From positions 2,108,001-2,172,000 of the forward strand of contig NZ_CP031123.2 in NCBI RefSeq assembly GCF_002843235.3: a stretch of DNA of 64,000 nucleotides. The letters are read 5' to 3'. The position numbers were made by a program, and so were the translations under genes. Numbering within the stretch: position 1 is the first letter of the stretch; the number at the start of each line of letters is the position of its first letter. Below are positions 19,701 through 31,028 of this stretch, one piece after another. The notes beneath the pieces were generated by a model. The model did not search any database. It saw only the letters and a program-made list of their open reading frames with translations, and was not told the origin of the DNA. This stretch comes from Providencia huaxiensis (GTDB taxonomy: Bacteria; Pseudomonadota; Gammaproteobacteria; Enterobacterales; Enterobacteriaceae).

Positions 19701-19731
19701 CAGTTGTCACTACATAAACACAGTAAAACGG

Positions 19732-20820
19732 TTATTCAAACGGTTCCATTGCTGGCGTTACATCCGCACATTGGCCACGATGACGTAAATAGTGGTCCAT
19801 TAGAACAATCGCCATCATCGCTTCCGCAATTGGTACTGCGCGAATGCCTACACAAGGGTCATGACGCCCTTTGGTGATCATTTCAACTTCTTCACCATCA
19901 CGGTTTAGTGTTTTACCTGAAACGGTAATACTGGATGTCGGTTTTAACGCAATATGCGCAATAATAGGCTGGCTGCTGCTAATACCGCCTAAAATGCCGC
20001 CTGCATGGTTTGAGGTGAAACCATTACGGGTAATTTCATCACGGTTTTCACTGCCTTTCAGTGCAATAACACCGAAACCATCCCCAATTTCCACGCCTTT
20101 TACCGCGTTAATACTCATCAACGCATGAGCGAGGTCGGCATCTAAACGGTCAAATACCGGCTCACCTAAGCCCGCAGGCACATGCTCTGCAATGACGGTA
20201 ATTTTAGCACCAATCGAATCACCTTCTTTCTTTAAACCACGCAATAATTCGTCAAGTGCTTCTAACTTGCTTGGATCAGGACAGAAAAACGGGTTTTCTT
20301 CGACAATTGACCAGTCTTTAATTTCACAAGCGACTGACCCCATTTGCGTTAAACAACCATGAATTTGCACACCAAGCTTTTCTTGTAAATACTTTTTCGC
20401 AATCGCACCTGCCGCAACACGCATAGCTGTTTCACGTGCTGATGAGCGACCACCACCACGGTAATCTCGCTGGCCATATTTTTGTTCGTAAGTGTAGTCT
20501 GCATGACCTGGCCTAAAAACATCTTTAATCGCGCCATAATCTTGCGAGCGTTGGTCGGTATTTTCAATCAGTAAACCAATACTCGTGCCCGTTGTCATAC
20601 CATTAAACACACCAGATAAGATTTTGACTTGGTCAGGCTCCCGACGCGCTGTCGTATAACGAGATGTCCCCGGACGACGACGGTCTAAGTCTTTTTGTAA
20701 ATCTGCTTCTGTCAGTGCTAAGCCAGGGGGAACCCCATCGACGATGCAACCTAATGCAACCCCGTGTGACTCACCAAATGTGGTTACGCGGAAAAGTTGC
20801 CCAATTGAATTTCCTGCCAT
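19732..20820 (-). CDS. aroC: Chorismate synthase AroC
   Basis: A 362-residue enzyme converting EPSP to chorismate with reduced FMN, the last step of the shikimate pathway. Family signatures are clear: [18 protein letters not shown] near the N-terminus, [21 protein letters not shown] (about 121-141) and [17 protein letters not shown] near the C-terminus. Length is the same as in E. coli (361). It follows prmB on the same strand, with a 115-nt gap. Confidence 0.97.
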   Translation of the reverse strand: MAGNSIGQLFRVTTFGESHGVALGCIVDGVPPGLALTEADLQKDLDRRRPGTSRYTTARREPDQVKILSGVFNGMTTGTSIGLLIENTDQRSQDYGAIKDVFRPGHADYTYEQKYGQRDYRGGGRSSARETAMRVAAGAIAKKYLQEKLGVQIHGCLTQMGSVACEIKDWSIVEENPFFCPDPSKLEALDELLRGLKKEGDSIGAKITVIAEHVPAGLGEPVFDRLDADLAHALMSINAVKGVEIGDGFGVIALKGSENRDEITRNGFTSNHAGGILGGISSSQPIIAHIALKPTSSITVSGKTLNRDGEEVEMITKGRHDPCVGIRAVPIAEAMMAIVLMDHYLRHRGQCADVTPAMEPFE

Positions 20821-20935
20821 CGGAGTATCCTATTCTAAGCCATTCTTGTTTTACTAAGAATTTTGGTTGTTAATTATTATATCGTTGTGTCGTTATTATT
20901 GATTACATGATCTTGGAACATCACGCAACTGTTGA

Positions 20936-21868
20936 TTAATCGATATAAAGCTCAAAATGTGCGTGGTGCTCAACAAGTTGTTCACGCGTTAACATAAACA
21001 CACCGTCACCACCATATTCAAAGTCTAACCAAATAAATGGAATTTCAGGATATTGTTCAATCAGATGAACCATGCTGTTGCCCACTTCGCACACTAACAC
21101 GCCTTCTTCTGTCAGAAAACGCGGTGCATTGGCTAAAATACGGCGCACCAATTTCAACCCATCACTTCCAGCGGCTAGCGCTAATTCAGGCTCGACACGA
21201 AACTCTTCCGGTAAGTCATCCATATCTTCCGCATCAACATACGGTGGGTTCGTCACGATCAGGTCATATTTAACCTCTGGCATATCGCGGAATAAGTCAG
21301 AGCGGATCGGTATCACCCGGTGTTCTAAACCATGATTGGCAATATTTTGCTCAGCCACCGCCAGCACATCACTTGAAATATCAACCGCATCGACTTCTGC
21401 ATCAGGGAATTCATACGCACAAGCAATCGCAATACAACCACTTCCGGTACATAAATCAAGAATAGTTTGTGGTTCATCCGCCACTAAACCAACAAAATGG
21501 TTATTGATTAATTCACCAATTGGCGAGCGTGGGATAAGCACTCGCTCATCAACATAAAACTCATGGCCACAAAACCATGAACGATTAGTCAGGTATGCAA
21601 CCGGAATACGCTCATTAATGCGGCGTAAAACACGCTCAATAATGCGGTGGCGTTCTGTTGGTGTTAGGCGTGAGGTTAACAGCTCATCGGGCAGGTCTAG
21701 AGGCAGGTAAAGTGTTGGTAACACCAATTGTAGCGCCTCATCCCATGGGTTATCTGTACCGTGACCATAGTACACATTGGCTGCATTAAAGCGGCTCATC
21801 GTCCAACGTAAAATATCTTGAATGGTATGAAGTTCTGCAACGGCTTCATCAACGAAAATCTTTTCCAA
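20936..21868 (-). CDS. prmB: Ribosomal protein uL3 glutamine methyltransferase PrmB
   Basis: A 310-residue SAM-dependent methyltransferase that modifies Gln150 of ribosomal protein L3. It shows the SAM motif [20 protein letters not shown] (about 134-153) and the Gln-binding [10 protein letters not shown] (about 203). The helical N-terminal domain ([31 protein letters not shown]) distinguishes it from PrmC. It precedes aroC as in E. coli; in E. coli smrB is divergent next to it, but here the hut cluster intervenes. Confidence 0.95.
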   Translation of the reverse strand: MEKIFVDEAVAELHTIQDILRWTMSRFNAANVYYGHGTDNPWDEALQLVLPTLYLPLDLPDELLTSRLTPTERHRIIERVLRRINERIPVAYLTNRSWFCGHEFYVDERVLIPRSPIGELINNHFVGLVADEPQTILDLCTGSGCIAIACAYEFPDAEVDAVDISSDVLAVAEQNIANHGLEHRVIPIRSDLFRDMPEVKYDLIVTNPPYVDAEDMDDLPEEFRVEPELALAAGSDGLKLVRRILANAPRFLTEEGVLVCEVGNSMVHLIEQYPEIPFIWLDFEYGGDGVFMLTREQLVEHHAHFELYID

Positions 21869-22012
21869 GAAGGGGTTCTCCAGCCTGTATTTTGAAAGGG
21901 AATATATGAATAGTTAAAGTTTGCCACGAAGTGAAAGACAAATCAGCAGATTAATGCAATAAAATTTGCCAAGGGGATCTGCTCATCGAGCTTATTAATG
22001 CATGTTTTGACG

Positions 22013-22043
22013 TAAAAACGCCCTTTATTTAGCTAAAGGGCGT
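22013..22043 (-). terminator. Terminator of the hutUH-permease operon
   Basis: A perfect 10-bp stem (ACGCCCTTTA / TAAAGGGCGT, 22018-22043) with a 6-nt loop, followed on the minus strand by TTTTT. It lies 37 nt beyond the permease stop. Confidence 0.88.
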
Positions 22044-22079
22044 GAAGAAAATAACAAGTTCAGCAAGGAAGCAACGATA

Positions 22080-23471
22080 TTAGCTTTCGTTTTGCAGTAC
22101 GATTTCCGCCTCTTTCGCAGGTTTTTTTACCCAAAGTGCGTAGGCGATAGTCAGTAATACTAACCAAACAATGCCTACATAGAGTGCAATTCGTGTTGAT
22201 TCAAAATACCCCAAGACACCAAAAACAAATACCATAAATGCGATGGCTAAAATAGGTGCCACAGGCCACATAGGCACAGGGAATTTTAATTGGCTAATTT
22301 CTTCTGGCGACATTTTTTTACGCATTGCAAACTGTGACAGCAAAATCATTAACCATACCCAAATGGTGGCAAATGTCGCAATTGACGCAATTACCACAAA
22401 TACATCATCAGGGATGACATAGTTCAATACCACACCGACTAACAACACAGCGACCATCACTAATACCGTCATCCAAGGCACACCATTTTTTGTCAGCTTG
22501 GTAAAGGCTCTTGGCGCTTGCCCTTCATGTGCCATGCCATACATCATACGCCCTGCACCAAAGATATCGCTGTTAATCGCCGAAATTGCCGCCGTGATCA
22601 CCACAACATTTAAGATATTCGCCGCAGATTGAATACCTAAGCTATCGAAAATTTGCACAAATGGGCTACCTTGCTGCCCAATTTGGTTCCACGGGTAAAT
22701 GCACATCAAGACAAATAACGTTAGGACATAAAACAGTAAGATGCGAATTGGTACTGCATTAATCGCTCTTGGGATAGTCGTTTCAGGGTTTTTCGCTTCA
22801 CTCGCGGTAATACCAATAACTTCAATTCCCCCGAAAGCAAACATCACGACAGCAAAGGATGCAATCACCCCACCAATACCATTTGGCATAAACCCATCGT
22901 GAATAAATAAGTTTGATACCCCAACCGCATGGTCTGCTGCTTGGCCAAAACCAAACATCATGATGGCTGCACCACCGACAATCATCGCAATAATCGCAAT
23001 AACTTTAATGATTGACAGCCAAAACTCCATTTCACCGAAGGTTTTCACGTGACATAGGTTTATCGCGCCAATAAAGAAAATAATGCTTAACACCCAAATC
23101 CACTGTGCAACCTCTGGAAACCACAGTTTCATATAAACACCAAATGCCGTCACATCCGCCAAACAAACGATGAGCATTTCAAAAACATAGGTCCATCCCG
23201 CAAAAAAACCCGCTCTAGCCCCTAAATAATGGCTGGCATACTGTGAGAACGACCCCGCAAGTGGCCGATGAACCGCCATTTCACCCAGCGCTCTCATAAC
23301 CATAAATACTGCGGCGCCGCCGATAATATAGGCGAGTAATACCGCAGGCCCAGCGGTTTCTATTGCTTTCGCTGAACCATAAAATAAACCTGTACCAATC
23401 GCAGAACCTAAAGCCATAAATCGAATGTGGCGCGCAGAAAGCCCTCGCGCAAGTTGTGATGTGCTTTGCAT
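22080..23471 (-). CDS. APC-family amino acid permease, probable histidine permease
   Basis: A 463-residue permease with about 12 membrane segments and the amino acid-permease signature at the start ([27 protein letters not shown]) and in helix 6 ([15 protein letters not shown]). By sequence it resembles the ProY/HutT branch of the family. Its position 89 nt behind hutH on the same strand, before a terminator, points to histidine (or urocanate) uptake for the hut pathway. The substrate is inferred from context. Confidence 0.8.
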   Translation of the reverse strand: MQSTSQLARGLSARHIRFMALGSAIGTGLFYGSAKAIETAGPAVLLAYIIGGAAVFMVMRALGEMAVHRPLAGSFSQYASHYLGARAGFFAGWTYVFEMLIVCLADVTAFGVYMKLWFPEVAQWIWVLSIIFFIGAINLCHVKTFGEMEFWLSIIKVIAIIAMIVGGAAIMMFGFGQAADHAVGVSNLFIHDGFMPNGIGGVIASFAVVMFAFGGIEVIGITASEAKNPETTIPRAINAVPIRILLFYVLTLFVLMCIYPWNQIGQQGSPFVQIFDSLGIQSAANILNVVVITAAISAINSDIFGAGRMMYGMAHEGQAPRAFTKLTKNGVPWMTVLVMVAVLLVGVVLNYVIPDDVFVVIASIATFATIWVWLMILLSQFAMRKKMSPEEISQLKFPVPMWPVAPILAIAFMVFVFGVLGYFESTRIALYVGIVWLVLLTIAYALWVKKPAKEAEIVLQNES

Positions 23472-23560
23472 GATTTATCCTTCGTATTATTTTATTGTCG
23501 TGCAGATAAATACTTCAGGTAGCCGATACTTTGCCGGCCACCTTTTATTTGCTTGATATG

Positions 23561-25093
23561 TTAGTTAGGGAAGACTGCGCCAGCCTTGAAGAGCGCAGAC
23601 AGTTTATATTGGTTAATTAAATCAATTGCCGCTTCAATATCAGGGGCAAAATAACGGTCTTTATCATAGTAAGTCACTTGGTCACGCAACGTTTTACGTG
23701 CTTTTTCCAAGGTTTCGCTCGACGTCAAACCTTCACGAAAATCCATTCCCTGACACGCAGAAAGCCATTCAATGGCTAAAATACCTGTGACATTCTTTGC
23801 CATTTCCCATAATCGACGACCTGCTGCAGGCGCCATCGATACGTGGTCTTCTTGGTTAGCGGATGTAGGTAGGCTATCAACACTCGAAGGGTGTGCTAAT
23901 GCTTTGTTTTCACTGGCTAATGCAGCCGCGGTCACTTGGGCTATCATAAAGCCTGAATTGACGCCGCCATTATTCACTAAGAAAGGTGGCAACTGCGACA
24001 TGTGGGTATCCATCAATAATGCAATGCGACGTTCGGATAACGCGCCAATTTCTGCTAATGCAAGTGCAATATTATCGGCTGCCATCGCAACAGGTTCGGC
24101 ATGGAAGTTACCGCCCGAAATAATATCGCCATTATCGGTAAAGACTAACGGGTTATCTGACACCGCATTAGATTCAATTAATATCACTTCGGCTGCTTGG
24201 CGAATTTGGGTTAAACAAGCCCCCATGACTTGTGGCTGACAACGTAGTGAATAAGGGTCTTGCACTTTCACGCAGTTTTCATGGGACTTCGCCAATTCAC
24301 TCGTCGGTGACAAAATATCACGGAACATCGCCGCAACATCGATTTGCCCTTTTTGCCCTCGAACTTCTTGCACTCGTGCATCAAACGGTTTACGGGAGCC
24401 CAATGTGGCTTCAACACTAAGCGCACCACAGACAATGCCAGATAGCAGCAATTTTTCTGCTTCAAATAACCCTTTCAATGCAAAGGCCGTGGATGTTTGG
24501 GTGCCGTTTAATAACGCTAGCCCCTCTTTAGCTTCCAATTTTAGTGGCACTAACCCAGCTTTTTCTAACGCTTTTTTCGCTGAGATCCACTTGCCTTCAT
24601 AACGCGCCTTTCCTTCTCCTAGCAGAATTAAACTCATATGCGCCAATGGTGCTAAGTCACCAGAAGCCCCTACAGAGCCCTTCGCAGGAATAAATGGATA
24701 AACTTGCGCATTCACTAATGCAATTAAAGCATTAATGACTTCGAGACGGATACCAGAGAAACCGCGAGCTAAACTATTAATTTTGAGCACCATGATTAAA
24801 CGCACGAGGTCATCATCTAACGGCTCGCCAACACCCGCAGCATGAGACATCACAATAGAGCGTTGTAATGATTGCAAATCTTTAGTCGCGATGCGGGTAT
24901 TGGCAAGTAAACCAAACCCCGTATTGATACCGTAAGCGGTTCTATCTTCTTCAATAATTTTATTGACCGTTGCAACACTTTTTTCAATAGCCGCATGAGC
25001 GCGTTTATCCAATGTCACTGTTACCGCTTGTTGGAAAACAATACGCAGGTCTTCGAGTGTCATTTTTCCTGGGTGAATAGTTAACTTAGTCAT
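23561..25093 (-). CDS. hutH: Histidine ammonia-lyase HutH
   Basis: A 510-residue lyase that deaminates L-histidine to urocanate and ammonia. The Ala-Ser-Gly triad that forms the MIO cofactor is in [18 protein letters not shown] (about residues 138-155). Other conserved segments are YGINTGFG and GNFHAEPVA. The ATG at 25093 is chosen because AAGGAG lies 8 nt upstream; an in-frame GTG three codons earlier falls on the Shine-Dalgarno spacing and is unlikely. It starts 12 nt after hutU and is probably cotranscribed with it. Confidence 0.96.
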   Translation of the reverse strand: MTKLTIHPGKMTLEDLRIVFQQAVTVTLDKRAHAAIEKSVATVNKIIEEDRTAYGINTGFGLLANTRIATKDLQSLQRSIVMSHAAGVGEPLDDDLVRLIMVLKINSLARGFSGIRLEVINALIALVNAQVYPFIPAKGSVGASGDLAPLAHMSLILLGEGKARYEGKWISAKKALEKAGLVPLKLEAKEGLALLNGTQTSTAFALKGLFEAEKLLLSGIVCGALSVEATLGSRKPFDARVQEVRGQKGQIDVAAMFRDILSPTSELAKSHENCVKVQDPYSLRCQPQVMGACLTQIRQAAEVILIESNAVSDNPLVFTDNGDIISGGNFHAEPVAMAADNIALALAEIGALSERRIALLMDTHMSQLPPFLVNNGGVNSGFMIAQVTAAALASENKALAHPSSVDSLPTSANQEDHVSMAPAAGRRLWEMAKNVTGILAIEWLSACQGMDFREGLTSSETLEKARKTLRDQVTYYDKDRYFAPDIEAAIDLINQYKLSALFKAGAVFPN

Positions 25094-25105
25094 TAATGGC
25101 ACTCC

Positions 25106-26785
25106 TTAACGTGTTTTAATCATTGGTAAATTAAGATTTTTTTCTTGCGCACAAGCAATCGCGATGTCATACCCTGCATCTGCGTGGCGCATGACGCCTG
25201 TAGCCGGGTCATTGTGTAGCACTCGAGCAATACGCTCTGCGGCTTCATCCGTTCCATCACAGACAATCACAACCCCAGAGTGCTGAGAGAAGCCCATACC
25301 GACGCCACCACCGTGATGTAAGGATACCCACGTTGCACCACTGGCTGTATTTAATAACGCATTGAGTAACGGCCAGTCTGAAACGGCATCAGAGCCATCT
25401 TTCATGGATTCTGTTTCACGGTTTGGGCTGGCCACTGAGCCTGAATCTAGGTGGTCACGGCCGATAACAATTGGAGCCGAAACCTCACCGTTTCTGACCA
25501 TCTCATTGAATGCTAAACCTAATTTAGCGCGGTCCCCAAGCCCTACCCAACAGATACGCGCTGGCAAACCTTGAAAGCTGATACGTTCACGCGCCATATC
25601 CAACCAGCGATGCAAGTGCTTATCATCCGGTAGAAGTTCTTTCACTTTCGCATCGGTTTTATAGATATCTTCAGGATCCCCTGATAACGCGACCCAACGG
25701 AATGGGCCAACACCGCGGCAAAATAGTGGGCGAATATAAGCAGGCACAAAACCAGGGAAATCAAACGCATTCTCTACGCCCATTTCCAACGCCATTTGGC
25801 GGATATTGTTCCCATAATCAAACGTTGGAATGCCTTGCTGTTTGAACGCCAGCATCGCTTTAACGTGTTCCGCCATGGATTTTTTTGCAGCCAATGCAGT
25901 CGCTTGCGGGTCTTGAACACTGCGTTCACGGTACTCTTCCCAGCTCATCCCAATTGGCAAATAACCATTTAGCGGGTCATGGGCACTTGTCTGGTCGGTC
26001 ACCATATCCGGTTTAACACCGCGTTTGACGAGCTCAGGAAGAACTTCAGCGGCATTAGCACACAGTGCGATAGAAATGGCTTTGCCTTCCGATGTGTATT
26101 TTTTGAGACGCGCTAGAGCATCATCAAGATCGACCGCTTGTTCATCCACATAATGGGTTCTTAAACGGAAATCGATACGGCTTTGTTGGCACTCAATATT
26201 CAATGAGCAAGCACCTGCCAGTGTCGCGGCTAGAGGTTGTGCGCCCCCCATGCCACCTAAACCCGCGGTAAGTACCCAGCGCCCAGTTAAATCACCGTTA
26301 AAGTGCTGACGAGCGGCTTCCACAAAGGTTTCATAGGTTCCTTGAACAATGCCTTGGCTGCCGATATAAATCCAGCTACCTGCCGTCATTTGGCCATACA
26401 TGGCGAGGCCTTTCGCATCCAACTCATTAAAATGTTCCCAGTTTGCCCAATGTGGCACGAGATTTGAGTTAGCGATTAAAACACGTGGGGCATTTGCATG
26501 GGTTTTGAAAACACCGACAGGCTTACCTGACTGAACCAGCAGTGTTTCATCGCTCTCGAGTTGTTTCAGGGACTCAACAATTTGGTCATAGCATTGCCAA
26601 TTCCGTGCCGCGCGCCCAATACCACCATAAACCACTAATTCATGAGGGTTTTCTGCAACATCTGGGTCAAGGTTATTCATTAACATACGTAATGGAGCTT
26701 CAGTGAGCCAACTTTTGGCACTTAAGGTATTCCCCCGCGGTGCCCTAATTTCGATATTTCGATATTTATTATTCAGTGCTGTCAC
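25106..26785 (-). CDS. hutU: Urocanate hydratase HutU
   Basis: A 559-residue enzyme that converts urocanate to imidazolone propionate using tightly bound NAD+. It shows the Gly-rich [12 protein letters not shown] near the N-terminus, the Rossmann-like [16 protein letters not shown] (about 168-183) and the active-site region [14 protein letters not shown] with the catalytic Cys in [13 protein letters not shown] (about 353). Length matches the family (about 557). It is the first gene of the hutUH-permease operon, with a HutC-like palindrome upstream. Confidence 0.97.
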   Translation of the reverse strand: MTALNNKYRNIEIRAPRGNTLSAKSWLTEAPLRMLMNNLDPDVAENPHELVVYGGIGRAARNWQCYDQIVESLKQLESDETLLVQSGKPVGVFKTHANAPRVLIANSNLVPHWANWEHFNELDAKGLAMYGQMTAGSWIYIGSQGIVQGTYETFVEAARQHFNGDLTGRWVLTAGLGGMGGAQPLAATLAGACSLNIECQQSRIDFRLRTHYVDEQAVDLDDALARLKKYTSEGKAISIALCANAAEVLPELVKRGVKPDMVTDQTSAHDPLNGYLPIGMSWEEYRERSVQDPQATALAAKKSMAEHVKAMLAFKQQGIPTFDYGNNIRQMALEMGVENAFDFPGFVPAYIRPLFCRGVGPFRWVALSGDPEDIYKTDAKVKELLPDDKHLHRWLDMARERISFQGLPARICWVGLGDRAKLGLAFNEMVRNGEVSAPIVIGRDHLDSGSVASPNRETESMKDGSDAVSDWPLLNALLNTASGATWVSLHHGGGVGMGFSQHSGVVIVCDGTDEAAERIARVLHNDPATGVMRHADAGYDIAIACAQEKNLNLPMIKTR

Positions 26786-27107
26786 TTGTATACCCTCTTT
26801 TATCTGTCCATTAGCTACCTTTTATTGTTCTTATAGATATAGTTGTATATACATGTACGATCAATTAATTTTTTAACATAAAGATTAAAAAAATGTGATA
26901 TGAAAATGTTTTTATACAAATAAAACAATTAGATAAAAAACAAGGCTGATATTTTGGTGTGTTTTCTTTATTCTAAATATGCCTACCAGATCACATTTTA
27001 TTTACAATAAATTCACACAAAATAGGTATGGAAGAGAATAACTCGATACGATAAGCGGAAAATAGGTTGTATATCATTCCGCCCATATTTTTACGTGGTG
27101 AAAGAAC
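26786..27107 (-). promoter_or_regulatory. hutU promoter region
   Basis: This 322-bp AT-rich gap between hutU and hutC holds the hutU promoter and a TGTATATACA palindrome at 26844-26853. A half-site resembling CRP (ATCACATTT at about 26991) is present, but no full CRP site is convincing. Confidence 0.55.
26844..26853. promoter_or_regulatory. HutC-like operator upstream of hutU
   Basis: TTGTATATACAT contains the perfect palindrome TGTATATACA, 59-68 bp before the hutU start. The same core occurs upstream of hutI (29460-29469). A shared palindrome in front of both hut units is best read as the HutC operator. Confidence 0.65.
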
Positions 27108-27845
27108 TTATGACGTGAAACTACCTTTAAGCTTATAACGGTGACCAGGAAACAATAGTTTGGTACTTGTCACAGTGAAAGACTGGGACCAAGTACGCCT
27201 TGTAATTAACAAACAAGATGCGCCTGTGGTAATTTGCAATAACCTCGCTGAGCGCTCATCAGCTTCTACGGCCTCAACAATATGCTCCCCTTGTGTTAAA
27301 GGGGCGACTTGGGACAAATAATCATGGGGGGTAATCGATAAAAAGTTTTGCTGTAAATAATCAGGCGCTGCTAACGCATTGACATATCTGTCTTCAATTT
27401 GTACAGGGACATCATTTTCTAAATGTACAATAATAGAATGAAATATCACGGTATCTGGACTAATATTTAACTCATTTGCGAGCGCGGGTGACGCTTGTAT
27501 TTCTTCGAGTTTAATTATCCTGCAGCTGTACTTATGGTTTCTCGCCAGTATTTCCGCTTCAATACTGTGGATTTCAAATAGCGCAGATTGCCCCTTTGGT
27601 TCAGCCACGAACGTTCCCACACCTTGCAAGCGAACCAATAACCCTTCTGCGGTTAATTCACGTAGTGCTCGGTTTGCCGTCATTCGACTACATTGAAACT
27701 GTGTAACTAACTCAGCCTCAGATGGAATACGGTCATTTGCCTGCCACTCTGCAGTGTGGATTTTTTCAATAATCGATTGTTTTACTTGCAAATATAGCGG
27801 GAGCGGTACCCCCTGCTTATCCTTTTTATCGGCTGTCACAGTCAT
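27108..27845 (-). CDS. hutC: Histidine utilisation repressor HutC (GntR family)
   Basis: A 245-residue GntR/HutC-type regulator. The N-terminal winged helix (PLYLQVKQSIIEKIHTAEW...RIPSEAELVTQFQCSRMTANRALRELTAEGLLVRLQGVGTFV) is followed by a UTRA effector domain (about 100-240), which in HutC binds urocanate. It represses hutUH and hutI. The ATG at 27845 is preferred over a TTG two codons upstream; neither has a strong ribosome-binding site. It is separated from hutI by 270 nt containing a small hairpin (27879-27901). Confidence 0.93.
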   Translation of the reverse strand: MTVTADKKDKQGVPLPLYLQVKQSIIEKIHTAEWQANDRIPSEAELVTQFQCSRMTANRALRELTAEGLLVRLQGVGTFVAEPKGQSALFEIHSIEAEILARNHKYSCRIIKLEEIQASPALANELNISPDTVIFHSIIVHLENDVPVQIEDRYVNALAAPDYLQQNFLSITPHDYLSQVAPLTQGEHIVEAVEADERSARLLQITTGASCLLITRRTWSQSFTVTSTKLLFPGHRYKLKGSFTS

Positions 27846-27878
27846 TTCCAATTTAATGATTAAAATCTTAAGTATTAA

Positions 27879-27901
27879 TATGCTATTTATTGAATAGCAT
27901 A
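27879..27901 (-). promoter_or_regulatory. Inverted repeat upstream of hutC
   Basis: A perfect 9-bp inverted repeat (TATGCTATT / AATAGCATA) with a 5-nt loop lies 34-56 bp before the hutC start. No T-run follows, so an operator or leader hairpin is more likely than a terminator. Confidence 0.35.
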
Positions 27902-28115
27902 CAACACGACCTTAGTGCTATCGGACATTTTTTATCCTGACAGTCGCGAATAAAAACATCATGCTTAATTATTTAGCATTCACATAATTAAACGATGTAA
28001 TTTTAATAGAAACAAACAAAAAACAGAAAATATTTAGGGCAAATTGCGGCAAACAACATTATTTACCGCTATTAATTATTATTATTTTCGTAGCTAGAAC
28101 TGCGAGTCACATATA

Positions 28116-29354
28116 TCACCCGTTTCGATGGGTAATTTTGCCTTCATGGACTCTAATGAACAATGGGTTACTCCCCTGCTCATAAATCATTTCGACTGGC
28201 TCTTGCGCGTTCCACACAACAAAATCAGCAACAAAGCCCGTTTTTAATTGCCCATGGCTACTTTCACGGCCTAACGCCTTCGCAGCGTGACGTGTCACAC
28301 CTGCCCATATCTCCTCCGGTGTCAGCTTAAATAAGACGGCCGCCATATTCATAATAATACGTAACGAGGCAAAAGGACTGGTGCCCGGGTTAAAATCCGT
28401 TGAAACCGCCATAGGAACGTTGTGTTCCCTCAACAGCTCAATTGGCGGTAATTTGGTTTCCCTCAGAAAATAAAATGCCCCCGGTAGCAAGACCGCGACT
28501 GTTCCGCTCGCTTTAAGTGCTTTAACCCCTTCTAAATCTAAATATTCAATGTGGTCAACCGATAACCCTTTGTATCGGGCAACTAATTCGCTCCCACCTA
28601 GATTTGATAACTGCTCCATATGCCCTTTCACAGGAATGCCTAATTTCTGCGCCGCTGCAAATAACTTTTCGCTTTGAGCAAGGGAAAAACCCACGCTTTC
28701 ACAGAAAACATCGACTGCTTCAAACAAGCCTTTTTCCCATAGTCTAGGCATGATTTTTTGGCAAATCAAATCAATGTATTCATCAGGTTTATCTTTATAT
28801 TCAACGGGAACGGTGTGAGCGGAGAGCAAGGTTGAACTGACTGAAATAGGATATTGTGCAGATAACCGTTTTGCGACTTGTAACTGTTTTTCTTCATTTT
28901 CATAATCAAGCCCATAACCTGATTTCATTTCTATACTTGTCACACCTTCTCGAATTAATGCTTCTAGCCTTGGCTTAGCGCGTTCAAATAATTCGTTCTC
29001 GCTCATCTTACGGGTTTCACGCACAGTAGAATTAATTCCACCACCTTGAGAACTAATGGTTTCATAAGAGACCCCATTCATTCGCTGTTCCCATTCAGAA
29101 GCTCGGTCACCACCAAAAACTAAATGTGTATGGCAATCGATTAATCCTGGGGTTATTAATTTACCCTTTACATCAATAACCTGGCAGTCATTTAATTCAA
29201 TTTCCTGAGTAGGAACAATTGCAACTATTTTATTATCACGGACAACTAAATCATGGTGTTCAACAAGCCCATAAGGGACTGATAGTTCTGGATCCATAGT
29301 GGCAATACGGCCATTACGCCAAACGATATCTTGAGAGTGTGTTTTGAATACCAT
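28116..29354 (-). CDS. hutI: Imidazolonepropionase HutI
   Basis: A 412-residue amidohydrolase opening imidazolone propionate to N-formimino-L-glutamate. Metal ligands are visible: the HTHLVFGG motif (about 78-85), His in [13 protein letters not shown] and the late Asp in [11 protein letters not shown]. The ATG at 29354 is chosen because AGGA lies 6 nt upstream and it gives the normal length. Four 15-bp tandem repeats sit immediately upstream, three of them adding in-frame ATG codons (MNSIT repeats), so longer N-terminal forms are conceivable. A TGTATATACA palindrome lies further upstream. hutG, usual next to hutI, is missing. Confidence 0.95.
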   Translation of the reverse strand: MVFKTHSQDIVWRNGRIATMDPELSVPYGLVEHHDLVVRDNKIVAIVPTQEIELNDCQVIDVKGKLITPGLIDCHTHLVFGGDRASEWEQRMNGVSYETISSQGGGINSTVRETRKMSENELFERAKPRLEALIREGVTSIEMKSGYGLDYENEEKQLQVAKRLSAQYPISVSSTLLSAHTVPVEYKDKPDEYIDLICQKIMPRLWEKGLFEAVDVFCESVGFSLAQSEKLFAAAQKLGIPVKGHMEQLSNLGGSELVARYKGLSVDHIEYLDLEGVKALKASGTVAVLLPGAFYFLRETKLPPIELLREHNVPMAVSTDFNPGTSPFASLRIIMNMAAVLFKLTPEEIWAGVTRHAAKALGRESSHGQLKTGFVADFVVWNAQEPVEMIYEQGSNPLFIRVHEGKITHRNG

Positions 29355-29364
29355 CGTTTTTCCT

Positions 29365-29424
29365 ATTGTTATTGAATTCATTGTTATTGAATTCATTGTT
29401 ATTGAATTCATTGTTATTGAATTC
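29365..29424. repeat. Four perfect 15-bp tandem repeats in the hutI leader
   Basis: The unit ATTGTTATTGAATTC (plus strand) is repeated four times without change, ending 11 nt from the hutI start codon. On the transcript each unit reads GAATTCAATAACAAT, and junctions create in-frame ATGs. Such arrays expand and contract by slippage. Confidence 0.95.
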
Positions 29425-29459
29425 AGTTTTAATCATTGTATTAATAAATAGTATAGATA

Positions 29460-29469
29460 TGTATATACA
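29460..29469. promoter_or_regulatory. HutC-like operator upstream of hutI
   Basis: TGTATATACA palindrome, the same core as upstream of hutU, about 106 bp before the hutI start and just beyond the tandem repeat. Confidence 0.62.
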
Positions 29470-29624
29470 ATTAGACTAGCAAGTCCCCTTTTGTCAATGC
29501 TTACCTGTAAAAAGGTTATAAATATGTTACTTAGCGCGAACAATCTACGATTATCACCATTCATTAAAAATGAGTTACACTAGCAATCAGAAAAATTAAT
29601 CACAAAAAATATATTATTAAAATT

Positions 29625-30167
29625 ATGAAGAAAAAATTTGGTCTAGAAGATGAAGAGATCCGTCTTTTCAAAGAAGCCATTAATGGAGCAAAGAAAATCC
29701 ATCAGGACCAAGTCCTGCACGCACCTGTTCGTGCCAAGGTGACACAACCATCAAATAAAAAAGTCATGCAAGAACAGGTTGACGCCTCTTTTTATTTTTC
29801 AGATGAATTTCAACCGCAACTTGAAAATGAAGGCCCAACGCGTTATTTAAGGCCCGACGCTAACCCTTATGAATTAAAAAAACTTCGTCGGGGTGACTAC
29901 GTTCCTGAGTTGTTTTTGGATTTACATGGCTTAACACAAATGGAAGCAAAGCAAGAAATTGGCGCGCTTATTGCGGCCTGTAAGCGTGAAAATGTCTATT
30001 GTGCCTGCATTATGCACGGCCATGGTAAGCATGTTTTAAAGCAACAAACACCGCTATGGCTTGCCCAACACCCTGATATTATTGCTTTTCACCAAGCACC
30101 TAAAGAATGGGGGGGTAATGCAGCATTATTACTACTCATTGAAACCGCGGAGAGCGCTCGCCGTTAA
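29625..30167 (+). CDS. smrB: Endonuclease SmrB (ribosome-collision factor)
   Basis: A 180-residue Smr-domain protein matching E. coli SmrB (183). The N-terminal helical extension is followed by the Smr domain (about 90-175) with [11 protein letters not shown] (the DLH motif) and [10 protein letters not shown] (HGxG motif). SmrB cleaves mRNA between collided ribosomes. It is flanked by the hut cluster and by the convergent sixA. Confidence 0.93.
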   Translation: MKKKFGLEDEEIRLFKEAINGAKKIHQDQVLHAPVRAKVTQPSNKKVMQEQVDASFYFSDEFQPQLENEGPTRYLRPDANPYELKKLRRGDYVPELFLDLHGLTQMEAKQEIGALIAACKRENVYCACIMHGHGKHVLKQQTPLWLAQHPDIIAFHQAPKEWGGNAALLLLIETAESARR

Positions 30168-30185
30168 GCGCTCATCCGTTCTGTA

Positions 30186-30668
30186 TTATTTCGCAAATAA
30201 TAGTTGTGATGGACTCAGCATCCATTCTAAATGACTTTTCTGATGGGCCACATCAATATCAACACATGCAACTGTTGATGTGGTGAACATCGGAGGTTCT
30301 TTATGTGGACATAGCTCCGACACTAAATACCCCACCAGCGGTAAATGAGATACAACTAATATCGCATTAGCGCCTAGCACAGCAAGATCTCGAATATGGT
30401 CAGCCACAAATGCGGCATTCCCTCCTGGCGTTAATTGCCCTAAAACCTCCGCCTTTACGGGTAAATCGAGGTGCTGACTCACAACCTGCCTAGTTTGTTC
30501 GGCTCTTAGATAGGGGCTCACTAACACCGAATCAATCTTAATACCTTGGTTCTGTAACCATTGAGCCATTAATACTGAGTCGTCTTTTCCCTTTTGAGTC
30601 AATGGGCGCTCAGCATCGCTAGGCGCTTGTATCGCTGCATCACCGTGACGCATAATGTAAACTTGCAT
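30186..30668 (-). CDS. sixA: Phosphohistidine phosphatase SixA
   Basis: A 160-residue histidine phosphatase with the catalytic RHG motif at the N-terminus (MQVYIMRHGDAA, His at residue 8), Arg in SPYLRAEQTR and a second His in VSHLPLVGYLV. SixA dephosphorylates His-containing phosphotransfer domains and PTS-Ntr components. The order smrB-sixA-fadJ-fadI is as in E. coli. Confidence 0.94.
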   Translation of the reverse strand: MQVYIMRHGDAAIQAPSDAERPLTQKGKDDSVLMAQWLQNQGIKIDSVLVSPYLRAEQTRQVVSQHLDLPVKAEVLGQLTPGGNAAFVADHIRDLAVLGANAILVVSHLPLVGYLVSELCPHKEPPMFTTSTVACVDIDVAHQKSHLEWMLSPSQLLFAK

Positions 30669-31028
30669 AATCCACCATCTGAGTAACCTACCTTATTAAG
30701 GTGGCTATTCTTTTGTTGTTAAGATAATTGTTGTAAAAGTAACCATCAGTTGGGGTGAAATGTGATTCTGCATGAAATGACCAACAAAGAAAATGATTTG
30801 AGTAAATTTTTATGCATGTTTCTTTAGCAGGCTATGTTGCGAGCTAAATTTTGGTATTTATTATCAATCAGTTAAAGATAATATAATTAGTTATTCTAAC
30901 TGTACGAACTTGGCTTAAAAAAGCCTGATAACCAAGGATATATTTGGTATCAGGCCTTGACTGGTTTTATTGAATCAAACAACCATTGGCTAACAGGCTA
31001 CCCTGCTATGCCATGATTGTTGATGCTA
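30669..31028. other. sixA-fadJ intergenic region
   Basis: A 360-bp AT-rich gap. It contains the fadJ terminator hairpin (30915-30957) and presumably the sixA promoter. No small gene with a convincing ribosome-binding site was found. Confidence 0.6.
30915..30957 (-). terminator. fadIJ operon terminator
   Basis: On the minus strand a long stem (AAGGCCTGATACCAAA / TTGGTTATCAGGCTT, with small bulges) is followed by TTTTTTAAG. Confidence 0.78.

Noticed and set aside
26890..26997. CRP sites upstream of hutU
   Set aside because: Only half-sites (TGTGA near 26894 and TCACA near 26993) without matching partners at the right spacing.
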